DNA of 64,000 bases from Streptomyces niger (lineage in GTDB: Bacteria; Actinomycetota; Actinomycetes; Streptomycetales; Streptomycetaceae): the NCBI RefSeq assembly GCF_000718305.1, contig NZ_JOFQ01000034.1, positions 1 to 64,000 on the forward strand, in the 5' to 3' direction. The position numbers and the translations under genes were made by a program. The notes under the pieces were generated by a model that saw nothing but the letters and a program-made list of their open reading frames with translations, was not told the DNA's origin and searched no databases. This document shows, one piece after another, positions 18,631-25,882 of the stretch. The number at the start of each line of letters is the position of its first letter. Within the stretch, counting starts at the first letter, position 1.

Positions 18631-21366
18631 GTGGCAGCAAAGGCAGCGAAGAAGAGCGAAACGACCGGCAGCGAGACGGCGGGGGGAGAGCGTCCCCGGC
18701 TGCTCCTGATGGACGGGCACTCCATGGCGTACCGGGCGTTCTTCGCCCTGCCCGCGGAGAATTTCACCACCGCCACGGGGCAACCGACGAATGCCGTGTA
18801 CGGCTTCACCTCCATGCTCGCGAACACCCTGCGCGACGAGGCGCCCACCCATTTCGCGGTGGCGTTCGACGTGTCGCGCAAGACCTGGCGGTCGGAGGAG
18901 TTCCCCGACTACAAGGCCAATCGTTCCAAGACCCCGGACGAGTTCAAGGGGCAGGTGGAGCTGATCGGTGAGCTGCTGGACACCATGAAGGTGAAGCGGT
19001 TCGCCACCGAGGGCTTCGAGGCGGACGACATCATCGCCACGCTCGCCACGCAGGCCACCGAGCAGGGCTTCGAGGTGTCCATCGTCACCGGCGACCGGGA
19101 CGCCTTCCAGCTGGTCAACGACCATGTCACGGTGCTCTACCCCACCAAGGGCGTCTCCGAGCTGACCCGCTTCACCCCGGAGAAGGTGTTCGAGAAGTAC
19201 GGCCTCACCCCGGCCCAGTACCCGGACTATGCGGCCCTGCGCGGCGACCCCTCGGACAACCTCCCCGGCATCCCCGGGGTCGGCGAGAAGACCGCCGCGA
19301 AGTGGATCAATCAGTTCGGTTCCTTCCAGGAGCTGTGCGAGCGCGCCGAAGAGGTCAAGGGCAAGGCCGGGCAGAACTTCCGCGACCATCTGGACGCCGT
19401 GAAGCTCAACCGCCGGCTGACCGAGATGGTCCGCGACGTCGAGCTGCCCTGCGGCCCCGCCGAGCTGGAGCGCGTGGGCTACGACCGGCAGGCCCTCACG
19501 GTGTTCCTGGAGGGTCTGGAGATCCGCAACCAGGGCCTGCGCGACCGCCTGCTGGCCGTCGACCCCGGCGCGGAGGACACGGTCACTGCCGAGCCGGTGC
19601 CGGGTGTCGAGATCGACGGCCTCGTGGCGGGCGCCGGTCAGCTGGCCCCCTGGCTCGCCGAGCACGGCAGCGCCCTCCTGGGGGTCGCCACGGTCGACTC
19701 CTGGAAGCTGGGCAGCGGATCGGTCGCCGAGGTCGCGCTGGCGACCGCGACGGGCCCCGCCGTGTGGTTCGACCCGACCCAGCTGGACGAGGCCGACGAC
19801 CGGGCTTTCGCCGAGTGGATCGCGGACCCGCAGCGCCCGAAGGTGATGCACAACGCCAAGGGCCTGATGCGGATCTTTCCCGAGCACGGCTGGGACATCG
19901 ACGGCGTCACCATGGACACGGCCCTCGCCGCCTATCTGGTGAAGCCCGGCCGACGCTCCTTCGCCCTGGACGCGCTCTCCGTGGAGTACCTGGGCCGCGA
20001 CCTGGCTCCCGCCGCGGCCGGTGACGGTCAGCTGGCCTTCGGCGCCGACGAGCAGGCAGAGGCCGAGGCCCTGATGGCCAAGGCCCGTACGGTCCTCGAC
20101 CTCGGGGCCGCCTTCGAGACGCGCCTCGAAGAGGTCGGCGCCGCCGACCTGCTGCGCGACATCGAACTGCCCACCAGCGCGCTGCTGGCCCGTATGGAGC
20201 GTTCCGGCATCGCCGCCGACCGGGGCTGGCTGGAGCGCATCGAGCAGCAGTTCGCCGCCGCCGTCCAGCAGGCTGTCACCGAGGCGCACGCCGCCGCGGG
20301 ACACGAGTTCAATCTCGGCTCGCCCAAGCAGCTCCAGGAAGTGCTCTTCAACGAGCTGGGCCTGCCGAAGACCAAGAAGACCAAGACCGGCTTCACCACC
20401 GACGCGGACGCTCTCGCCTGGCTCGCGGCGCAGACCGACAACGAGCTGCCCGTGATCATGCTGCGCCACCGTGAGCAGGCCAAGCTGCGCACGACAGTCG
20501 AGGGCCTGATCAAGACCATCGCCGCGGACGGTCGCATCCACACCACCTTCAACCAGACGGTGGCCGCGACCGGCCGGCTGTCCTCCACGGACCCCAACCT
20601 GCAGAACATCCCCGTACGGACGGACGAGGGCCGCGCCATCCGCCGCGGCTTCGTGGTCGGCGAGGGCTATCAGACGCTGCTGACCGCGGACTACAGCCAG
20701 ATCGAGCTGCGCGTGATGGCGCACCTCTCGGAGGACGAGGGCCTCATCGAGGCGTTCACCTCCGGCGAGGACCTGCACACCACCGTCGCCTCGCACGTGT
20801 TCTCGGTGCCGAAGACCGACGTCGACCCCGAGATGCGCCGCAAGATCAAGGCGATGTCGTACGGGCTGGCGTACGGCCTGTCCGCCTTCGGCCTGTCCCA
20901 GCAGCTGGGCATCAGCCCGGATGAGGCCCGCAAGCTCATGGACAACTTCTTCGAGCGCTTCGGGGGCGTGCGGGACTACCTCCAGGACGTCGTCGACCGG
21001 GCCCGCGCCACGGGCTACACCGAGACCATGCTCGGCCGCCGCCGCTATCTGCCCGACCTCAACAGCGACAACCGCCAGCGCCGTGAGATGGCCGAGCGGA
21101 TGGCGCTGAACGCCCCCATCCAGGGCACGGCCGCGGACATCGTCAAGATCGCGATGCTGCGCGTCGACGAGGCCATGACCGCCGCCGGGCTCAGCTCCCG
21201 GATGCTGCTCCAGGTCCACGACGAAATCGTGGTCGAGGTGGCGCCCGGCGAGCAGAAGAAGGTCGAGGAGCTGGTGCGGCGCGAGATGGCCGGCGCCGTC
21301 GAGCTGCGCGCCCCGTTGGACGTCTCCGTCGGCTCGGGTGGCGACTGGGAGTCGGCCGCGCACTGA
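18631..21366 (+). CDS. polA: DNA polymerase I
   Basis: A 911-aa replication and repair polymerase. The N-terminal 5'-3' exonuclease domain has LLLMDGHSMAYRAFFALP and VTGDRDAFQL. A central 3'-5' exonuclease-like domain follows; its metal-binding acidic motifs look eroded. The polymerase domain has motif A TADYSQIELRVMAHLSED, motif B RRKIKAMSYGLAYGL and motif C LLQVHDEIVVEV. The GTG start was preferred over the ATG 30 nt upstream because that ATG is part of a probable -35 box and the length then matches other actinobacterial PolA. It excises flaps and fills gaps in excision repair, alongside UvrA and UvrB encoded in the same window. Confidence 0.96.
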   Translation: MAAKAAKKSETTGSETAGGERPRLLLMDGHSMAYRAFFALPAENFTTATGQPTNAVYGFTSMLANTLRDEAPTHFAVAFDVSRKTWRSEEFPDYKANRSKTPDEFKGQVELIGELLDTMKVKRFATEGFEADDIIATLATQATEQGFEVSIVTGDRDAFQLVNDHVTVLYPTKGVSELTRFTPEKVFEKYGLTPAQYPDYAALRGDPSDNLPGIPGVGEKTAAKWINQFGSFQELCERAEEVKGKAGQNFRDHLDAVKLNRRLTEMVRDVELPCGPAELERVGYDRQALTVFLEGLEIRNQGLRDRLLAVDPGAEDTVTAEPVPGVEIDGLVAGAGQLAPWLAEHGSALLGVATVDSWKLGSGSVAEVALATATGPAVWFDPTQLDEADDRAFAEWIADPQRPKVMHNAKGLMRIFPEHGWDIDGVTMDTALAAYLVKPGRRSFALDALSVEYLGRDLAPAAAGDGQLAFGADEQAEAEALMAKARTVLDLGAAFETRLEEVGAADLLRDIELPTSALLARMERSGIAADRGWLERIEQQFAAAVQQAVTEAHAAAGHEFNLGSPKQLQEVLFNELGLPKTKKTKTGFTTDADALAWLAAQTDNELPVIMLRHREQAKLRTTVEGLIKTIAADGRIHTTFNQTVAATGRLSSTDPNLQNIPVRTDEGRAIRRGFVVGEGYQTLLTADYSQIELRVMAHLSEDEGLIEAFTSGEDLHTTVASHVFSVPKTDVDPEMRRKIKAMSYGLAYGLSAFGLSQQLGISPDEARKLMDNFFERFGGVRDYLQDVVDRARATGYTETMLGRRRYLPDLNSDNRQRREMAERMALNAPIQGTAADIVKIAMLRVDEAMTAAGLSSRMLLQVHDEIVVEVAPGEQKKVEELVRREMAGAVELRAPLDVSVGSGGDWESAAH

Positions 21367-21380
21367 TCACGGAAGGCGTC

Positions 21381-21399
21381 ACCGCACGCCGAGTGCGGT
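21381..21399. terminator. Short hairpin downstream of polA
   Basis: ACCGCAC and GTGCGGT form a 7-bp stem with the loop GCCGA between the convergent polA and DUF4184 genes. It is a weak but well-placed terminator candidate. Confidence 0.45.
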
Positions 21400-21425
21400 A
21401 GGCGGCCGGGGCGGGTCCGATCGGA

Positions 21426-22277
21426 TCAGCTCCCGGCCGCCGCCTCTTCCGTCGGGGCGGTGGCCCGCAGCCGTCGCCGCCGCCGGCCGATGAGGTGGAC
21501 CGCTGCCGCCCACGCCGGGAGGCCCACCCCCAGTCCGGCGCCCGCGCCGAAGAGCACCGTCGGCACGTAGTCGAACCACGTCGCCGACCCGCCGTACACC
21601 GCGTGCGCCCGCACCACCCGGTGCCCGGCGCCCAGCAGTACGCACACCGTCAGCAGCACACCGCACCCCGCGCGCGTCCGATTGCCGAGCACGGGCAGCG
21701 CTTCGGGTGCCGTGCCGCGCGGCGCCCGTCGCCAGGCGGACCGCACGAAACACGCCAGGGCCACCAGGGCCACCGCCGACGTGCCGTACTGCACGTACGT
21801 GTACACCGGCCACCCCGCGACGTGCTCCTGCAGTACGGGCAGCAGCCGGACACCCCAGCGCCCGGGATGGGTGAAGGCGTCCCACACGATGTGCGTGAGC
21901 GCGCCGATCACCGCCGAGCACCAGAAGCGCACCACGAGCTGCCCGGGCGACAACTCCCGCCAGTCCCGGCCGCGGAACACCGCCCACGCGCGGTCCCGCC
22001 ACGCCCGCGGCAGCACGGCGAGCAGCGGACCGCGCAACAGGAGCCAGACGCCGACCAGAAGGCCGGCGCACAGCGTGTCCACGGTGAGAACGCCGGGCAG
22101 CGCGTGCGTGAATTCTCCGAACGCCATCGCGCCCGGCACGACCGTGTCCGCGAAGTACGTCAGGTCCGGTGCGAACGACCCCGCGACGAGAGCCGAAGCC
22201 AGCAGCGGGCCGTGTGCCGTGCCGTCGTGCCGCACCGCCGGAAGCACCGCCGCGGCATGGCTGAGTGTGAACGGCAT
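21426..22277 (-). CDS. DUF4184 family membrane protein
   Basis: A 283-aa integral membrane protein. The start MPFTLSHAAAVLP is typical of DUF4184, which resembles the hydrophobic metal-dependent hydrolase (YdjM-like) fold. It has HDGTAHGPLLASALVAGSFAPDLTYF and TAHIVWDAFTHPGRWG-like segments (here IGALTHIVWDAFTHPG) with conserved His/Asp near the membrane. About five or six spans can be seen, including LVALACFV and GVLLTVCVLLGAG. The ribosome site AGGAGGAGG precedes the ATG at 22277. The family function is not established. Confidence 0.85.
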   Translation of the reverse strand: MPFTLSHAAAVLPAVRHDGTAHGPLLASALVAGSFAPDLTYFADTVVPGAMAFGEFTHALPGVLTVDTLCAGLLVGVWLLLRGPLLAVLPRAWRDRAWAVFRGRDWRELSPGQLVVRFWCSAVIGALTHIVWDAFTHPGRWGVRLLPVLQEHVAGWPVYTYVQYGTSAVALVALACFVRSAWRRAPRGTAPEALPVLGNRTRAGCGVLLTVCVLLGAGHRVVRAHAVYGGSATWFDYVPTVLFGAGAGLGVGLPAWAAAVHLIGRRRRRLRATAPTEEAAAGS

Positions 22278-22483
22278 GCCCCTCCTCCTGACCGAACCCG
22301 ACCGCTGTACCTGATCGAGTGATCGGTTCGAGGCAGTATGCCGGATGTGGGCGGACGGTGAGCGTGTGCCGGGAACGGTAGCTGCGCGCGGGGAGTTGTC
22401 GTAGTGTCGCGTGCGTTGGAGCGCCGAGAGCGCGACGCCGTGCACCCAGCACGGTGGTTCGACGCGAAGGGGGAGTAGGACGT

Positions 22484-24364
22484 ATGGCAGCCAAGTTCGG
22501 CCGACGGCTCCGCAGGGGAGCGGCCTCCGGTGTGGTCGCGGCGCTGGCCGTTGCCGCGCTCACCGCCTCGCAGGCGCCGGACGCCGCCAAGGCCGTGGGC
22601 AGTTCCCGGGACGTCCCCCGGGGCGACACTCCCATCGACGGTGACTCCTCGTACTTCACCGACCTTCCGCCGCTCGCCGGCCCGCAGTCGCCCGGCAAGG
22701 ACAAGGGTGGGGACGGCCCCATAGCCACCGGCCCCAGGGAGTCCGGCATACCGGCGACCGTGCTCGCGGCCTACAAGAAGGCCGAGGCCTCGCTCGCGCA
22801 GAGCAACCCCGGCTGCAACTTGCCCTGGCAGCTGCTCGCCGCGATCGGCAAGGTCGAGTCCGGGCAGGCCCGCGGCGGTGCGGTCGACGCGAACGGCACG
22901 ACGCTGCAGCCCATTCTCGGCCCCCAGCTCAACGGCAACGGCTTCGCCCGGATCACCGACACCGACGGCGGCCGTTTCGACAACGACACCACGCACGACC
23001 GCGCGGTCGGCCCGATGCAGTTCATCCCGTCCACCTGGGCGAAGTGGGGCACGGACGCCAACGGCGACGGCGCCAGCGACCCCAACAACATCTACGACGC
23101 GGCCCTGTCGGCCGGCCACTACCTCTGCGCGGCCGGCCGCGACCTGTCGGTACAGGCAGACCTGAACCGCGCGATCCTCGGCTACAACCAGTCCGAGGAA
23201 TACCTGCGCACGGTGCTGTCCTGGTACGAGTTCTACCGCAACGGCACGCACGAAGTGCCCGATGGCACCGGCATCCTGCCGACCGGGCCGCGCACGCACC
23301 ACTCCGGCGCGGGCACCGGCGATTCCGGCAACGGCGCCGACAAGGGGAAGACCGGCGGCAAGCAGAGCGGCGAGAAGGACCGCAAGGGCCCGGGGAAGGA
23401 CACCGACTCCGGGAAGGGCTCCGGGCCCGACAAGGGCTCCGACACGGGCAAGAGCCCCGAGGGCGGTAAGGGATCCGGCTCGGACACGGACACTGGTGAC
23501 TCGGGGACCGCGGGCCCGGGGACCGGCGGTGACAATGCCACCAGGCCCGCCCCGACCCCCGCACCCGACAGCGACGACGACTCCGACTCCGCCGGCGACG
23601 ATGCCACCCCGGGTACGACGCCGGGCGGCGGCAACGAGTCGACCACGAAGCCCCCGGCACCCACCCAGCCCGCGCCCCTCGCCTCCCTCCAGCGCGTGGG
23701 GGACAAGGCGCGCAGCGCCACCGCCGGCGAGACCTTCGCCGACCGGCTGCAGGTCCGCGCGAAGAACACCGCGGACCGCACCGTCTCCGGCGTGCGGGTG
23801 CAGTACGAGATACGCGGCGACGGCGACACCCGCTTCGAAGGCGGCGCCACCAAGGTCACCGTCACCACCGGCAAGGACGGCCTCGCCACCGCCCCGGCCC
23901 TGATCGCGGGCGAGAAGGCCGGAACCTGGACCGTTCGCGCGACGGCGGTCGGCCGCGCCGTGCCGGCCACCGACTTCACCGTCACCGTCAAGGCCGAGCC
24001 GCAGGCCGAAGCCCTGTCCCGTACCTCCGACAAGGAGATGCAGGCCGAGCCGGGCGCCGGCTACGCCGACCCGGTCGAGGTGAAGGCGACCTACCGGGGC
24101 AAGGCCGCGGCGGGCGTGGCCGTCACCGCGACGATGATCGCCGGGGACGCCGCGGACCCCGCCAAGGCGAAGCAGAGCACCGAAGGCCCGTACTTCAAGG
24201 ACGCCGAGGGTGCACCGCTGCGCACCCTCACCGGCCTGAAGACCGACGCCGACGGCCTGCTGAAGTTGCCGCAGATCTTCACGGACGGCCACTCCGGCAC
24301 GTACAAGCTGCGGCTCACCACGGCCGACGGAGCCGTGCTCCTGGTGGACCTCAAGGTCGGCTGA
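22484..24364 (+). CDS. Secreted lytic transglycosylase-like protein with Ig-like C-terminal region
   Basis: A 626-aa exported cell-wall protein. The signal peptide (RRLRRGAASGVVAALAVAAL) ends near residue 37. The catalytic domain (about residues 80-270) is of the SLT/MltB type: LLAAIGKVESGQARGG carries the catalytic glutamate, then GPMQFIPSTWAKWGTDANGD and NIYDAALSAGHYLCAAG. A long Lys/Gly/Ser/Asp/Pro linker follows (about 280-405). The last 220 residues form one or two beta-sandwich (Ig-like) domains starting near LASLQRVGDKARSATAGETF. The linker may let the enzyme reach through peptidoglycan while the C-terminal domains bind the wall. GGGGGAG precedes the ATG. Confidence 0.85.
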   Translation: MAAKFGRRLRRGAASGVVAALAVAALTASQAPDAAKAVGSSRDVPRGDTPIDGDSSYFTDLPPLAGPQSPGKDKGGDGPIATGPRESGIPATVLAAYKKAEASLAQSNPGCNLPWQLLAAIGKVESGQARGGAVDANGTTLQPILGPQLNGNGFARITDTDGGRFDNDTTHDRAVGPMQFIPSTWAKWGTDANGDGASDPNNIYDAALSAGHYLCAAGRDLSVQADLNRAILGYNQSEEYLRTVLSWYEFYRNGTHEVPDGTGILPTGPRTHHSGAGTGDSGNGADKGKTGGKQSGEKDRKGPGKDTDSGKGSGPDKGSDTGKSPEGGKGSGSDTDTGDSGTAGPGTGGDNATRPAPTPAPDSDDDSDSAGDDATPGTTPGGGNESTTKPPAPTQPAPLASLQRVGDKARSATAGETFADRLQVRAKNTADRTVSGVRVQYEIRGDGDTRFEGGATKVTVTTGKDGLATAPALIAGEKAGTWTVRATAVGRAVPATDFTVTVKAEPQAEALSRTSDKEMQAEPGAGYADPVEVKATYRGKAAAGVAVTATMIAGDAADPAKAKQSTEGPYFKDAEGAPLRTLTGLKTDADGLLKLPQIFTDGHSGTYKLRLTTADGAVLLVDLKVG

Positions 24365-24426
24365 CTCTCGTACCGGTACGCAGTGGACCATCACTCGTAC
24401 CGGCAGGAACCGGGACCGGCAGGCAT

Positions 24427-24464
24427 CGGGAGGGGCGTGACGCGCGGGCGTCACGCCCCTCCCG
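24427..24464 (+). terminator. Terminator downstream of the lytic transglycosylase gene
   Basis: A perfect 17-bp stem (24427-24443 with 24448-24464) closes on GCGG, about 60 bp past the stop. It separates this gene from the small membrane peptide and DUF3068 pair. Confidence 0.85.
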
Positions 24465-24618
24465 TATGCGGTCCTGGCGTTCCGTGCGCGGTCTCCGGGA
24501 TTCGTGCCGGCGCAACGTGTTCTCATCTGCGCCGCCCGTTGCTACGGTGCCCCAGCCCCAACTCCTGACGCTTCGTCAGCTCTGCTGGTGAGGTCCACGG
24601 TCGAACGGGAGGCCGAGC

Positions 24619-24753
24619 ATGCGCGCCCTCACAGCAGCCGCGATCGGGCTGGCAGCCGCCCTCGCCCTGGTCTTCGCCCTCACCGCCGTCGGCGCGCCCG
24701 ACGGGCACACCTCTCCCGAACCACTGCTGACCACCGTCCCCGAACACCCCTGA
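24619..24753 (+). CDS. SPW_0924-type small membrane peptide
   Basis: A 44-residue peptide starting MRALTAAAIGLAAALALVFA, with one N-terminal hydrophobic segment and a short polar tail ending LLTTVPEHP. The ribosome site GGGAGG is 7 nt before the ATG. I recognise it as the small Streptomyces family named SPW_0924, found next to DUF3068 genes. The function is unknown; it may be a membrane partner of the downstream DUF3068 protein, 45 bp away on the same strand. Confidence 0.75.
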   Translation: MRALTAAAIGLAAALALVFALTAVGAPDGHTSPEPLLTTVPEHP

Positions 24754-24798
24754 GGGACCGCCCCCACCCCACCGACGCACCCGAGGGAGGCCGCCGTC

Positions 24799-25809
24799 AT
24801 GCGCCGCAAGGCCAGCCTCGTCCTGCTCGCCTTCGCCGTCTTCTGCGCCGCACTGGCCCCGCTGATGCGGTGGTACGCCTTCCCCAGGCTCGCCAAGATC
24901 CCGCCGAGCCAGTACCAGTCGATGGTCCTGGAGGCGAGCCCCGCCACCCTCGTCGACTACGGCACGATGAAGGCCGAGAAGGTCCCCGAGGTCAGCATCG
25001 TGCAGACGCTGAAGGGCAACGTCGAAGCCGCCGACAAGGTCGAACGCACGGCCGGCCGCGACGTCGTCGTCTGGGACGCGCTGTCCTACGTCGCCGGACC
25101 CGACGGCAAGATGGTCTCCGAGATCCCCGAGCGCTACATCTTCGACGCGCACACCCAGGACCCCGTGCACGCAGCGGGCGAGTCGGTCGACGGCGAGCCG
25201 GTCCGCCGCGACGGCATCGAGTACAAGTGGCCCTTCCTCACCGAGAAGCGCGACTACACCTACTTCGACGCCCAGACCCGCACCTCAGCGCCCATCCACT
25301 ACAAGGGCACCCGCCGCTTCCACGGTCTGGACATCTACTACTTCGAGCAGACCATTCCCTGGACCAAGGTCCCGCTCCCCAAGAAGATGCCGGTCAAGGG
25401 CGTCACCCCGGAAGCCGTCGAAAAGATGGGCACCACCCGCTGGTACACCACCAAGCGGATGTTCTGGGTCGACCCGATCACCGGCGCCCCCGTCAACGGC
25501 GAGGAGATCCACAAGGAGGAGCTGCGCGGCGGCGACCTGCTGCCCGGCGGTGGCAAGGTCACCGCCTTCGCCGGGCACGTGAAGATGCGTGCCGACTACC
25601 TGGACGCCACGGTCGCCCTGGTCTCCTCGCAACGCACCCTGATCCTGCTGCTCACCACCTACCTGCCGTGGGGCCTCCTCGGTACGGGCGCCGTACTGCT
25701 GGCCCTGAGCCTGTACCTGGAGGCGCGTGGACGACGCCCGGACGCGGGGCGGCTGACGGTCGCGCCGGACGGCCCGGTGGCGGGGCACGAGGCGACGACG
25801 GCTTCGTGA
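24799..25809 (+). CDS. DUF3068 (PorA-family-like) membrane-anchored protein
   Basis: A 336-aa protein with an N-terminal hydrophobic anchor (ASLVLLAFAVFCAALAPLM) and a second span near residues 290-312 (LLLTTYLPWGLLGTGAVLLAL). The roughly 250-residue region between them is extracellular: DVVVWDALSYVAGPDGKMV, RYIFDAHTQDPVHA, GIEYKWPFLTEKRDYTYFD and RWYTTKRMFWVDPITGAPV. This architecture is DUF3068, an actinobacterial cell-envelope family annotated as PorA-like, without a proven role. The ribosome site GAGGGAGG precedes the ATG. Confidence 0.85.
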   Translation: MRRKASLVLLAFAVFCAALAPLMRWYAFPRLAKIPPSQYQSMVLEASPATLVDYGTMKAEKVPEVSIVQTLKGNVEAADKVERTAGRDVVVWDALSYVAGPDGKMVSEIPERYIFDAHTQDPVHAAGESVDGEPVRRDGIEYKWPFLTEKRDYTYFDAQTRTSAPIHYKGTRRFHGLDIYYFEQTIPWTKVPLPKKMPVKGVTPEAVEKMGTTRWYTTKRMFWVDPITGAPVNGEEIHKEELRGGDLLPGGGKVTAFAGHVKMRADYLDATVALVSSQRTLILLLTTYLPWGLLGTGAVLLALSLYLEARGRRPDAGRLTVAPDGPVAGHEATTAS

Positions 25810-25882
25810 CCCCTCGCAGCCCGGGCCGCTCCACGACAACAGGCCCGGCCGCCGCGGCTCCCGAGCCACCGCCGCCGCGGCC

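Noticed and set aside
25300..25870. Minus-strand frame opposite DUF3068
   Set aside because: Shadow of a G+C-biased gene without recognisable motifs.
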